Shown piece after piece: positions 5,873 through 14,497 of a stretch of DNA of 22,319 nt. Position 1 is the stretch's first letter. Each line of letters starts with the position of its first letter. Both the position numbers and the translations under genes were made by a program. This DNA comes from a virus. The notes under the pieces are model-generated. The model saw only the letters and a list, made by a program, of their open reading frames with translations. It was not told the origin of the DNA and ran no database searches. The DNA is taken from positions 1-22,319 of IMG/VR virus record IMGVR_UViG_3300044640_001505; one strand, written 5' to 3'.

Positions 5873-8665
5873 TTATAGATTGTCGAATGACGCTCCTGTT
5901 GAAGTTACGTTGAACTCTAAGATTATGAATTCTAAAGCTGGTACAGGTTTTAAAAAGATTTTACCTCTTAATTCATTTCTGTCAATTTCTTCAGGGTCAC
6001 TTGATAATTGAACTCTAAAGTCAGCCAAACCTCTTTCTCTCTTAATGTTTTCCAAGATTGGGTTAACAAGTGATAAGAATTGATTTCTTACGATTTGGTC
6101 GTTTTGTTCGAACAACAATCTTACTGCTACTGCTGAAATCAACTTTCTTGTTTGTAGTAACAATCTTCTGATGTTCAATCTATCAAGAGCTGAATCAGCT
6201 ATTTGTAAGTTTTTGTTACCCCAAATTACAACTCCTTGGTCAGAGAATGTAGCCATTGGGTTAATTCTTCCTTCATATAAAGTATCTCTATCAGCTTCAG
6301 TCAATTTAACTCTAGCTTGAATAGCTGAAGTAAGACCCCTTGTGTAACCAGCTGAAGCGAACCAAGGGAATGATACGTTATCAGTTAAAGCGATGTTACG
6401 TACTACTTCATATGTAGGTGGTAACCAAACGTTAACATTATTTTCAGTATCTTTTGATTGAATCCATGGCCAATAAGTGGCTGTGTAGTTAGAGTCAATA
6501 TCTGCTGCTTCAAGTAAACCTACCATGTCATCAGCTGTATAATTACTAATTGTTGCGAACCCAATACTAGTTAATTGAACAACATTGTTGTAAGTAACAC
6601 CTTCAGGAGAAGTTAAGATATAAACTGAATCAGCTCTTTCTTCTTCAACCATGTCAATTGTTAAACCAACCAATGAATTATTTTCTGAGTAATCAATACC
6701 AGGTGTTGCTAATACGTTAATGTTTACTGCTTCAGGATTTCTAAATGTGTAGATACCTTCTTGGTATGCGTAGTAATCAGAAGTACCTTGAGTAGCGGTA
6801 ATGTTTTCAAATTCACCGTTAAGTAAACCTGCGTCAAAACCAGCTCTACCAACTCTATATCTATCAGTATTTGTTCTTGTATTTCTATAACAGTTCCATC
6901 CGTCAAATCCTAAATAAGGTGCGAATGTGAATTTTCTAGCTTGAATAGACTGATAAGAAGTACCTTCAATACCAGCGATTGTTCTAAACGGACAACATCC
7001 TACTTCAAAAGTACCTGCTACTGTAGCTCCACTATCCATGTGGAAACCTTTTGTTGTAGCTGTCCATTGATTAGGTGATGCGTCATTAGTATAACCTTTC
7101 CAATTAAACATGTTTTGGTCAATACCAACTGTATCAGAAATACCTAAGTAAACTTTTCTAATTGTATCATTAACAATATCGTATTGTGTTTTGTAGTTTA
7201 ATTGTGGTGCTAATACACCTACAGGATAATCTCTAACAACATAACCTTCATAACCCGCTGCGAATGAGTCAATTGGTGCTTCAGCGTTCATAACCATCAT
7301 AATGTATCTACTCTTTAAAGAGAATTCACCGTCAGCGGTACCTATTCTTCTAGCAATATAGTTATCATCAGCAGGATTCATAACAACTTTACGGAAAGAC
7401 TCAATAATTGTTGGTCTTGTATCGTTGTCATAAAATTCTCTAACAAGGATATCAAATTGTTTTGTATCAGGTTTGATGTTAGCTATTGAGATTTTAATCT
7501 CTTTGTTACCCGAACTACCGTCAGAGATAGAAATAAATTTGAATAATTTTTCAACAAGGTTACCACGTAATTCAGAAACAACCCAAGGAGTTTCAGGAGT
7601 TTGCCATTGTTGTTTATAATTGTTAAAATCGTTTGTGTATGTTACGGTAGAATTTAATCCTAAGATATATCCAGCTGAAACTAAATCAGCTAATTTGTTT
7701 GGATAAATTTCCTCAACAAAAATATAAGGGTCTCTATCAAAACAATCAGTACCAAGTACTCTTGGCATATAATCTCTTGAGGATGTGTTTAAAGAAACTT
7801 CGTAAGCAGTTACTGCACTTGTTGTGGCGTTTGTAGCTGAAAGAACAAAGTTAGCTTCCGCGTTAGTAGCTGTTGTAAGTGGGTTCATAACCACACCATT
7901 TGAAGTTTGTAAAGTTCTAAATGTAAGTGTATCGGTTACTGTATTTACATCACCATAATCACCTCTAGAACGTAACATTGCTAATGCCATACCTTCATAT
8001 TCAGAATAAGAAGATGCTGAATAAGTTGTAACTGTACCAGAAACAGAACCAGTATTCGCACTAGATATATAACTAGTTTGGGTTATATTTGCTGATGTCC
8101 CTATAAAAGAAAGACCTGTTTTTGTGAATACAATACCTTCAGGGTAAGTTGCTATATCATTTGGTATTGGTTCTGTTGTTGTTAATGTTGGTCCGTTAGG
8201 GAACAATCCTAAATTGTATAACGCTTGTACGTTAGCGTTAGAAATTGAACCAAAAGTGTTTCCTGTAAAAGATGCTGTCCACCCTGTAGTTGTTACCGAT
8301 ACAATTGTTGTTGGGTCGTAGTTAGCACTTGCTGTAATTAACCAAGCCGCTCCTGCGTCATAACCAGTTAAACCAAGAATTCTTGTAACAAACATTTGGT
8401 TTGATTGTTGTAGATAACTTTTAGCAATGTAAGGTAATTCATACATTGGTTTTTTATCTTCTCCCCCAAATTTCTTAGAGTTTAGACCACCGAAAATAGC
8501 TAAGAACTCTTCATAGTTTGTAATGAAGATTGGTTCAAAAGCTGGTCCTTTAGTCGTTTCACCAACAACACCCAAAGTTGTAACACCTACTTGTTGCGCT
8601 ACGAAACTTAAATCTTTTTCTGATGTAAATACACCTGGTGATACAAATATTTTGTCTGATGCCAT
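5873..8665 (-). CDS. Contractile tail sheath protein
   Basis: 930 residues, so well above T4 gp18 (659). The sheath polymerises around the tail tube and contracts to drive DNA delivery. The N-terminus DKIFVSPGVFTSEKDLSF is the typical sheath opening, and the last about 130 residues carry the conserved C-terminal domain: LNIRRLLLQTRKLISAVAVR, a long helix, then NQFLSLVNPILENIKRERGL and a final strand FIILEFNV. The middle (about 100-330) is Ser/Thr/Asn/Gly-rich and probably forms surface-exposed domains inserted in the core fold, which explains the extra length. It has a leader with an AATATTTAT box 38 bases upstream and its own terminator. Expected to be among the most abundant virion proteins. 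Confidence 0.95.
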   Translation of the reverse strand: MASDKIFVSPGVFTSEKDLSFVAQQVGVTTLGVVGETTKGPAFEPIFITNYEEFLAIFGGLNSKKFGGEDKKPMYELPYIAKSYLQQSNQMFVTRILGLTGYDAGAAWLITASANYDPTTIVSVTTTGWTASFTGNTFGSISNANVQALYNLGLFPNGPTLTTTEPIPNDIATYPEGIVFTKTGLSFIGTSANITQTSYISSANTGSVSGTVTTYSASSYSEYEGMALAMLRSRGDYGDVNTVTDTLTFRTLQTSNGVVMNPLTTATNAEANFVLSATNATTSAVTAYEVSLNTSSRDYMPRVLGTDCFDRDPYIFVEEIYPNKLADLVSAGYILGLNSTVTYTNDFNNYKQQWQTPETPWVVSELRGNLVEKLFKFISISDGSSGNKEIKISIANIKPDTKQFDILVREFYDNDTRPTIIESFRKVVMNPADDNYIARRIGTADGEFSLKSRYIMMVMNAEAPIDSFAAGYEGYVVRDYPVGVLAPQLNYKTQYDIVNDTIRKVYLGISDTVGIDQNMFNWKGYTNDASPNQWTATTKGFHMDSGATVAGTFEVGCCPFRTIAGIEGTSYQSIQARKFTFAPYLGFDGWNCYRNTRTNTDRYRVGRAGFDAGLLNGEFENITATQGTSDYYAYQEGIYTFRNPEAVNINVLATPGIDYSENNSLVGLTIDMVEEERADSVYILTSPEGVTYNNVVQLTSIGFATISNYTADDMVGLLEAADIDSNYTATYWPWIQSKDTENNVNVWLPPTYEVVRNIALTDNVSFPWFASAGYTRGLTSAIQARVKLTEADRDTLYEGRINPMATFSDQGVVIWGNKNLQIADSALDRLNIRRLLLQTRKLISAVAVRLLFEQNDQIVRNQFLSLVNPILENIKRERGLADFRVQLSSDPEEIDRNELRGKIFLKPVPALEFIILEFNVTSTGASFDNL

Positions 8666-8703
8666 TTTTTAATTTTATTTTTTTTTCTTTCGTTATTTTA
8701 TTA

Positions 8704-8712
8704 ATAAATATT
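8704..8712 (-). promoter_or_regulatory. AATATTTAT box before tail sheath gene
   Basis: AATATTTAT followed by TAATAAAATAACG on the minus strand, 38 bases before ATG 8665. The distance is longer than at the other sites, leaving room for an A-rich 5' leader. Confidence 0.45.
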
Positions 8713-8733
8713 GGTGACTTTACCAAAAATTTT

Positions 8734-8757
8734 ATTTTGTTGTTATAACAACAAAAT
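8734..8757. repeat. Perfect 24-base palindrome, possible operator
   Basis: The half-site ATTTTGTTGTTA is followed at once by its exact reverse complement. It lies between the divergent sheath (-) and ribbon-helix-helix (+) genes. The lack of a loop and of a T-run argues for a protein-binding site rather than a terminator. Confidence 0.6.
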
Positions 8758-8762
8758 GAGTG

Positions 8763-8785
8763 TGACAAAAAAGATACTTTTGTCA
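8763..8785. repeat. Second inverted repeat, possible operator
   Basis: TGACAAAA and TTTTGTCA are separated by seven bases (AAGATAC); pairing can extend outward with one mismatch. The arms share the ACAAAA/TTTTGT core with the palindrome at 8734, and the repeat ends 20 bases before the regulator's ATG. Confidence 0.55.
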
Positions 8786-8805
8786 TACTTATCAATAAAT
8801 AGTAG

Positions 8806-8964
8806 ATGAAAAGAGATAAAAACTTAAAAATTACACCACAAACACATAAACTATTAAAAGAGTATTGTGAAAAAAATGGTTTAAAGATGTTTGCTTTTGT
8901 TGAAAAACTCATCAAAGAAAAATGTAGACCAAAAACAGATATATACGGTGAAGATTTAAATTAA
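8806..8964 (+). CDS. Ribbon-helix-helix (CopG/Arc-like) DNA-binding protein
   Basis: 52 residues. The layout is the ribbon-helix-helix fold: a basic start MKRDKN, a short strand LKIT, helix PQTHKLLKEYCEKNG, a turn, helix KMFAFVEKLIKEKC, and a polar tail. Such proteins dimerise and insert the paired strand in the DNA major groove, typically at inverted or tandem repeats. Two inverted repeats lie directly upstream (8734-8757 and 8763-8785), so autoregulation and control of the divergent sheath gene are plausible. ATG is the only suitable start; an in-frame TAG closes the frame two codons upstream. It converges with the fibre gene with no clear terminator in between. The fold is inferred from pattern, not from a search. 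Confidence 0.78.
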   Translation: MKRDKNLKITPQTHKLLKEYCEKNGLKMFAFVEKLIKEKCRPKTDIYGEDLN

Positions 8965-9022
8965 AATATTTTAGTAAGGGTTAAGTTTCTTGAAAATATA
9001 TTGTTAAAATCTTTAAAGTGAA

Positions 9023-11017
9023 CTAATTTACTTGGTTGATAGTAACAATAAGAGATGGGATTGCGGGTACACTTCCAGCGGCTGGTTGATGTTTTATTGA
9101 CAATTGGTTATCTACATTACTATTTATTTCCCATTTTAATTCAACATATTCATTTGGTGTTGTAGTACTAAAAAAGAAATTCCAAGCAGGAACAACATAT
9201 ACACTATTTGAAGGAAATCCAATCTGACTAGCACTATATAATACATCAAGACCGTTTTGATAAAGCCATATGTGTGCGTGTGTAGAACTATTACCACCAG
9301 TTTTTACCATTTGAGCGCTAAATGCTAAATTATAAACACCAGGATTTTGTATTACAAATCTTGTATTTGCACTTAAAGTAATTCCAGTATTCCAAGAATC
9401 TGATGTGTTTGCCGACATAGTTAATACTGTATTAGCAAGACCTGTTTGATTACCAGTATCATAAAAAGATGCGTAATTTTTATTTAAAGCATTTGTAATA
9501 TCTCTTTGTTTAACAACACCTGTTAAGACATCCCTTACTAAAACATTATTGTTTGTTGAGTCGTTTGCTGGTGTTGTTGATAGGTTTAATGTTGATGCGG
9601 TTACACCTTCCATTGATGTGTTACCTGTTACAGTTAAATTTCCATTAACAGTTAAACCTGTCATTGTAGAAATATTTGTAGTTAAAGATGATTGACCTTG
9701 GTTTCTACCAACTATAATATTATTATTAGAATAAGTAATCCCAGTAATAAAAGTATCGGTAAATGCTGATAAAGGAGTATAACCTAAAGCCGTATTAATA
9801 GCTGAAGATGTTAAGGTGTATCCTGTAGATAACCCAGTTACATTAAATGTACCATTTTGTCTGTTAAATGTTAAAGTTCCGTTAGAGTATGTACCACCTG
9901 TGACAAATGTATCTGTAGATGCTGAAAGTGGTGTATAACCTAAGGCTGTGTTAATAGCTGATGAAGTTAATGTGTAACCTGTTGATAAACCATTAATAGT
10001 AACTAAACCGTTTTGTCTATTAAGGGTAATAGAACCATTAGAATAGGTTCCACCTGTAACATAATTGTCTAAACCCTGTGACCAAGAGGCATTACCAAAA
10101 GAATCTGATGTCAAAACATAATTAGATACAGCTCCGTTAGTTACTTGTAATCTTGTAGTTTTTGTTTTACCATTAACATCTAATCTTTCAGTTGGTGTTA
10201 AAGTACCTATACCTACAAAACCATTACCGTTCTCAAGTATTAAAACATCACCTGAACTTATATTTTGAATATGTAATGGTGAACAAGAATTTAAATTAGA
10301 CACATAAATATCGGTAATACAATCACCCGATGTATTACCACTGAATTTAATTGAGGATAGGTCTACGGAGTAAGCATTATTTGTATCATTCCTATCAAAC
10401 TCTAATACATTACCATTTAAAGTAACACCTGTTGTATAATAATCAGTGAAACCTGTAATTGTTATAGTATTATCTTGACTATTTAAAGTTAAATTACCAC
10501 TTGAATAAGTACCCCCAGTTACGTATGTATCAGTAGACCCCGTAAAAAATCCTGAAACTGAAATTAAAACACCATCATTTCTACCAAGAGTTAAATTACC
10601 ACTTGAGTAAGTACCACCAGTCACATAAACATCTGGTGGTATAACCGAAGAAAACCCTGTAATAGGTATTGAAATGCCGTCATTTCTTCTTAAAGTTAAA
10701 GTATTAATTGAAAAAGTTCCTCCAGTTACATAAACATCGGTTGTTGGTGATGAAGAAAATCCTGTAATAGGTATTGAAATACCATCATTTCTTCTTAAAG
10801 ATAAAATATCATTTGAAAAAGTACCACCAGTCACATAAACATCCGTATAAGGCAAAGAATAAGTCCCAAAAGGTATCCCTTGATTGTATATTAAGTTTAT
10901 TAAAGCACTATTTGTGTTATTTGTAGCAGGAGTATTTACCCCCCCAATTACATACGTATCTCCTGTTAATGGTGTTACTATAAAATATTTTACTATATCT
11001 GGTCCACAATTACTCAT
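9023..11017 (-). CDS. Tail fibre / receptor-binding protein with tandem repeats
   Basis: 664 residues. Residues 58-190 hold four units of about 35 residues built on DVYVTGGTFS...LTLRRNDGISIPITGF. A second array at 318-423 has longer units (about 52 residues) containing ALGYTPLSA. Between them, FVGIGTLTPTERLDVNGK (268-284) is the VGIGT-type motif common in phage and bacterial fibre proteins. The C-terminal about 150 residues (from NYASFYDTGNQTG at 514) look like a beta jelly-roll of the C1q/TNF type, a usual receptor-binding tip. The start overlaps the stop of the upstream gene (ATGA), so it is the third gene of an operon with two neck or tail-completion-like proteins. Attachment to the virion is inferred from context and composition. 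Confidence 0.85.
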   Translation of the reverse strand: MSNCGPDIVKYFIVTPLTGDTYVIGGVNTPATNNTNSALINLIYNQGIPFGTYSLPYTDVYVTGGTFSNDILSLRRNDGISIPITGFSSSPTTDVYVTGGTFSINTLTLRRNDGISIPITGFSSVIPPDVYVTGGTYSSGNLTLGRNDGVLISVSGFFTGSTDTYVTGGTYSSGNLTLNSQDNTITITGFTDYYTTGVTLNGNVLEFDRNDTNNAYSVDLSSIKFSGNTSGDCITDIYVSNLNSCSPLHIQNISSGDVLILENGNGFVGIGTLTPTERLDVNGKTKTTRLQVTNGAVSNYVLTSDSFGNASWSQGLDNYVTGGTYSNGSITLNRQNGLVTINGLSTGYTLTSSAINTALGYTPLSASTDTFVTGGTYSNGTLTFNRQNGTFNVTGLSTGYTLTSSAINTALGYTPLSAFTDTFITGITYSNNNIIVGRNQGQSSLTTNISTMTGLTVNGNLTVTGNTSMEGVTASTLNLSTTPANDSTNNNVLVRDVLTGVVKQRDITNALNKNYASFYDTGNQTGLANTVLTMSANTSDSWNTGITLSANTRFVIQNPGVYNLAFSAQMVKTGGNSSTHAHIWLYQNGLDVLYSASQIGFPSNSVYVVPAWNFFFSTTTPNEYVELKWEINSNVDNQLSIKHQPAAGSVPAIPSLIVTINQVN
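9749..10066 (-). repeat. Two long repeat units in the fibre gene
   Basis: Two units of about 155 bases encode TFVTGGTYSNGTLTFNRQNG...STGYTLTSSAINTALGYTPLSA. The DNA copies differ mainly at third codon positions, so the protein repeat is conserved while the DNA has drifted. Confidence 0.75.
10448..10846 (-). repeat. Four short repeat units in the fibre gene
   Basis: Four units of 104-107 bases, each encoding a YVTGGT(F/Y)S strand-turn pattern ending in ITGF or similar. The boundaries are set by the recurring base pattern at 10516, 10620, 10724 and 10831. Confidence 0.75.
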
Positions 11018-12057
11018 TCTGTAATAATTAATCCTCTAAGTGTTATTTCACCAATCATGGTTGAATCGTCCTTTACTATGTTTATAATTATAACGTCAGA
11101 AGGTTCGACTACAAAAGGTATGGTTGTTAAAACCCCATTTACATAAATTGTATAAGATGTTATGTTATCTAAATCTACAGAACTAAAACTAGTTTTAACT
11201 TCGGTAGAAAATCTTATAGAAGTTGATGAACCAGGTAAAAACTGTATAATACATTTTAATGTTTTATCATCTTTAGCATTATCTTTAATAAATCTAGCTA
11301 AAGGTTTTGGTATCCTACTACTAGTTTCAAAAGTAACTAAAGCTCTACTGATTGCTGGTTTAACATCAAATTCTTCCGAATCAACCAAATAACCCATTAA
11401 CCTCATTTCATAAGTTTGTACATAAAATCTTTTTCCTTCTAAATCATCAATTTGACTTTCATCACCAATGGTTTCTAACATGATTGGGAAGTAGTGTCCT
11501 TTAATATTAACGTAAGCTTGAGCTGAAGCAAATGCCTGTAATACTTTTTGATTTAATTTGTTTAAATCCCTCATTTTGTAACAAAACAATCTAACGGTAT
11601 ACATCATGTCGACACCTACGGGATTTGGTATTCCGTAAATGTCAGCACCTTTACGATTACCATCCCAAACGGGTATTTGCATATAAGGGAAATTTTTTCT
11701 TACGGGTATTTTAAAGTCGGCTGGGTTAGTACCTTTTTCGGGATTAGGTTTTCTAACAACAGAAACAAAAGGTATTTTAACATTTTTATATTTATCTGTA
11801 TTTGGCCAAATTTTTGTAAATTCATTCCATCTTTGTAATGTTAAAAAATTAACAGGTACTTTTTCACCCTTTAAAACTATACCTAAGTCGTTTTCAACAA
11901 ATTCAACAAAACCCTCATCTAAATCAGCAAAATCAACTGACCTAGGTAAAAATTGTTTATTTTGTTCTAAAAACTGTTCAACCCAATGAGCAGGACCACC
12001 TTGTGGGTCTATACTTTTAATTTGTAAATCAGTTTTTCTTTTTTTTGGTAATGCCAT
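11014..12057 (-). CDS. Putative tail-completion / sheath-terminator-like protein
   Basis: 347 residues. It opens basic (MALPKKRKTD) and contains a Pro-rich region (VSVVRKPNPEKGTNPADFKIPV, about 98-120), then an alpha/beta core (about 148-235: VDMMYTVRLFCYKMRDLNKLNQ ... YVQTYEMRLMGYLVDSEEF). This arrangement and its place after a gp14-like gene suggest the T4 gp15 role (capping the tail and joining it to the neck), but I cannot confirm the family. The C-terminal about 100 residues look like a separate beta domain. It starts 13 bases after the stop of the 171-residue gene and overlaps the fibre gene by four bases, so the three are one operon. Confidence 0.62.
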   Translation of the reverse strand: MALPKKRKTDLQIKSIDPQGGPAHWVEQFLEQNKQFLPRSVDFADLDEGFVEFVENDLGIVLKGEKVPVNFLTLQRWNEFTKIWPNTDKYKNVKIPFVSVVRKPNPEKGTNPADFKIPVRKNFPYMQIPVWDGNRKGADIYGIPNPVGVDMMYTVRLFCYKMRDLNKLNQKVLQAFASAQAYVNIKGHYFPIMLETIGDESQIDDLEGKRFYVQTYEMRLMGYLVDSEEFDVKPAISRALVTFETSSRIPKPLARFIKDNAKDDKTLKCIIQFLPGSSTSIRFSTEVKTSFSSVDLDNITSYTIYVNGVLTTIPFVVEPSDVIIINIVKDDSTMIGEITLRGLIITE

Positions 12058-12070
12058 AATTTTATTTATA

Positions 12071-12586
12071 TTAACCCATAAACTCTTCTGGGTCAGCCGT
12101 TGTACAAACTACTTTTCTATAGTAAGATTTGTAACCTAATCTAGTTTTAGTGTTATCAGAATTAATTTTACCGTCATTTGTGACAGTAAAATATTTAATA
12201 TTATCTTCTTTATCAGGGTAACCGATATAATCACCGTATGTTATATCAACACCTAACTCTTTTAAATGGTCGGTAAAAACTGTAAAAGTTAAATTACCAT
12301 AATCCTCATATCTCATATAACCTTCTGAATATGCTTTAGACTGTGATTCTTCCAAATTTGGTCGAACTTTAATTTCTACAGGAGGATGAAATTTAATTTC
12401 TTCTACATCAGACTCACCGTATACACTATCTGTTTGACTTTTAATCCTATCAACCCTAAAAAGAATTACAACAAAATTTAAATCACCTTCTACAAATTCT
12501 CTGGCTAACTCATTATCAAAACCAAAATCAGTCTCATCATAAAATTTATGAACACGAGTTATTGGAAATCTTCTTTTATCTGACAT
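12071..12586 (-). CDS. Putative neck protein (T4 gp14-like)
   Basis: 171 residues. The pattern IKSQTDSVYGESDVEEIKF, a beta-rich middle, and ITYGDYIGYPD...NIKYFTVTND recall the neck proteins of T4-like phages, where gp14 has a D-x2-(Y/F)GE segment and a late GD-hydrophobic-(Y/F)-P strand. The resemblance is by eye and weak. A neck protein would seal the filled head and receive the tail. It is the first gene of the operon leading to the tail-completion-like protein and the fibre, which agrees with the gp14-gp15 order in T4. The AATATTTAT box is 16 bases before the start. Confidence 0.6.
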   Translation of the reverse strand: MSDKRRFPITRVHKFYDETDFGFDNELAREFVEGDLNFVVILFRVDRIKSQTDSVYGESDVEEIKFHPPVEIKVRPNLEESQSKAYSEGYMRYEDYGNLTFTVFTDHLKELGVDITYGDYIGYPDKEDNIKYFTVTNDGKINSDNTKTRLGYKSYYRKVVCTTADPEEFMG

Positions 12587-12602
12587 TTAAGTATATTTTC
12601 TT

Positions 12603-12611
12603 ATAAATATT
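12603..12611 (-). promoter_or_regulatory. AATATTTAT box before neck operon
   Basis: AATATTTAT then AAGAAAATATAC on the minus strand, 16 bases before ATG 12586. On the plus strand it would lie 55 bases before the helicase start, which is less likely. Confidence 0.45.
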
Positions 12612-12666
12612 TAGAAGAATCGTATTTCATTTATTTTTTTCTATTTGTTTCTATATTTAATAAGTT

Positions 12667-14487
12667 ATGCTAGATATTGGTAAATTAAAGAATAGAAAAA
12701 CTTTATTAAAACTAGAGACCTATGAAGGTAAAAATGAGTATTTAATATCGTTAAAAGAAAGATTAGATAAGGAAGGTTCTTTTCCTATATCACCCAGTGT
12801 ATCTGAGTATGTAGAAAATAATTTTGATAAGGACCCTGTTGATGTTAATAAAGTTATTACCATAACAGAGTTTTTGGGTAAACAGTTACAAGAAAAGTTT
12901 GAACTTAATCATGTACCTGAAAAAATATTTGTTGAAACTGTTTTAGGTGATACAGAAAAAAGTTATCATGTTAGGGGTAAGGTTTTTAAAAATCAAAAAT
13001 ACTCACCACTTTTTTATGTACCAAAAACACAGGTATTTGAGAACTTATATGATACCGAAATTAATGTTGAGGTTGATTTTGAAAAATACCAAAAATTAGA
13101 TAGAAGAGGGTGGAAAGCTTTCCCCCACCAAGAAAAGGGTATTAAATTTCTTTTAAGTAAAAAAAATTGTATTCTTGCTGATGACATGGGTCTTGGCAAA
13201 ACATTTCAATCCATTGTTTCAGCTTTAGAAACGGGAGCGGAAAAAGTTTTAGTAGTTTGTCCGGCTAACGCCAAAATTAATTGGTACCGTGAGATATCAA
13301 ATTTTGTTCCTGAAGAAGATATTAGTATTTTAAAAACTGGTCATTGGAATCCCAAAAAATTTACTATCATTAATTATGACATACTTAAAAATTTCCATAC
13401 TTTAATAGATAACAGAAAAAATTATGAAGAGTGGGAAATAAATAGACATTTGGTTAATGAAGGTTACGACATTATTATATTAGATGAAGCTCACATGGTT
13501 AAAAATCCTAAAGCTGATAGGACTAAAATAGTTAACCAGATTGCTGAAAGTATTGGTAAAAGGTGGTTATTAACGGGTACACCTATCGCAAACAGACCAA
13601 TGGATTATTTTAACCTACTTAATCTCTGTGAATCACCAGTAACTTCTAGTTGGAAATACTTTGCATTTAGATATTGTGATGGTAAAAAATTTAAAAAGAA
13701 ATTAAATAGTGGACAATACAAAGATATATGGTTAACTGATGGAGCTTCTAACTTAGAAGAGTTACATGAAAGAACTAAATCACTTATCTTAAGAAGAAAA
13801 AAAGAAGACCACCTAGACCTACCACCAAAAATTGTGGCACCTTATTATATTGAGATTGATGATATGAAAGGGTATGGTAATGTATTTGAGGAATATCTTG
13901 AATGGGCCAAAAGTGAAGGTAAACGTCTTGGTTCAGGTAGACACATGGTTGAATTAGTTGTTCTTAGAAAATATTTAGCACAAGAAAAAGTTAAACACAC
14001 GATTGAATTAGCTGAACAAGCAATTGAGAACGGTCAAAAGGTAATTATATTTACAAACTTCACCCACTCATTTGATGCATTAATGAATCATTTTGGTAGA
14101 ATAGCTGTGGGTCATAACGGTAAACTGAGTGGTACACAAAAACAAAAGTCTATTGACGGGTTCCAAGAGAATGAAAATATTAAAGTCTTTGTTGGCAATC
14201 TTGTATCTGCTGGTACCGCAATTACACTTACAGCGGCACAGGTAGTTATTATGAATGATTTAGATTTTGTACCAGCTAATCACGCACAGGCGGAAGATAG
14301 GGCCTTTCGCATCGGTCAGTCAAAAACTGTTAATGTTTATTACCCAATAGCTCAAGGTACTATTGATGAAATGATGTATGAAATGTTACAAAAGAAAAAA
14401 CGTGTTATTAATACAGTTGTCGGTGATGAACAAGAAGAATTTGACATCTCAACCGATTTCTTTAAAAAATTAATGGTGGGTTATTAA
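12667..14487 (+). CDS. SNF2-family (SMARCAL1-like) DNA helicase/translocase
   Basis: 606 residues. Superfamily 2 motor that uses ATP to translocate on double-stranded DNA; relatives remodel or anneal forks and recombination intermediates. Residues 1-145 form an unassigned N-terminal domain. Motor motifs are complete: Q-motif region FPHQEKGIKFL (152-162), Walker A DDMGLGKT (172-179), motif Ia CPANAKINW, DEAH box (273-276), motif III LLTGTP (301-306), then in the second lobe IIFTNFTHSF, GTAITLTAA and the arginine-finger motif QAEDRAFRIGQ. The compact lobe spacing and lack of accessory chromatin domains fit the SMARCAL1/HepA branch. In T4, UvsW fills a comparable repair role, though it is not closely alike. 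It is alone on the plus strand; its stop lies in a terminator loop shared with the convergent gene. Confidence 0.93.
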   Translation: MLDIGKLKNRKTLLKLETYEGKNEYLISLKERLDKEGSFPISPSVSEYVENNFDKDPVDVNKVITITEFLGKQLQEKFELNHVPEKIFVETVLGDTEKSYHVRGKVFKNQKYSPLFYVPKTQVFENLYDTEINVEVDFEKYQKLDRRGWKAFPHQEKGIKFLLSKKNCILADDMGLGKTFQSIVSALETGAEKVLVVCPANAKINWYREISNFVPEEDISILKTGHWNPKKFTIINYDILKNFHTLIDNRKNYEEWEINRHLVNEGYDIIILDEAHMVKNPKADRTKIVNQIAESIGKRWLLTGTPIANRPMDYFNLLNLCESPVTSSWKYFAFRYCDGKKFKKKLNSGQYKDIWLTDGASNLEELHERTKSLILRRKKEDHLDLPPKIVAPYYIEIDDMKGYGNVFEEYLEWAKSEGKRLGSGRHMVELVVLRKYLAQEKVKHTIELAEQAIENGQKVIIFTNFTHSFDALMNHFGRIAVGHNGKLSGTQKQKSIDGFQENENIKVFVGNLVSAGTAITLTAAQVVIMNDLDFVPANHAQAEDRAFRIGQSKTVNVYYPIAQGTIDEMMYEMLQKKKRVINTVVGDEQEEFDISTDFFKKLMVGY

Positions 14488-14497
14488 TCCCACCATT
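14472..14497. terminator. Bidirectional terminator inside the ends of two convergent genes
   Basis: AATGGTGGG (14472-14480) pairs perfectly with CCCACCATT (14489-14497). The eight-base loop holds both stop codons: TAA of the helicase (14485-14487) and TAA of the minus-strand gene (14486-14484). T-runs follow on each side (TTTTTG to the right; ATTTTTT when read leftward). Confidence 0.82.

Noticed and set aside
8559-8915. 118-residue minus-strand frame across the sheath start and the regulator gene
   Set aside because: It is antisense to the ribbon-helix-helix gene and out of frame with the sheath; the composition (Phe/Lys/Ile runs) is that of AT-rich non-coding DNA, and it would cross both inverted repeats.
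8965-9022. Terminator between the convergent regulator and fibre genes
   Set aside because: Only a weak AAAATATTTT-type dyad is present, with no GC stem or clear T-run, so I do not call one.
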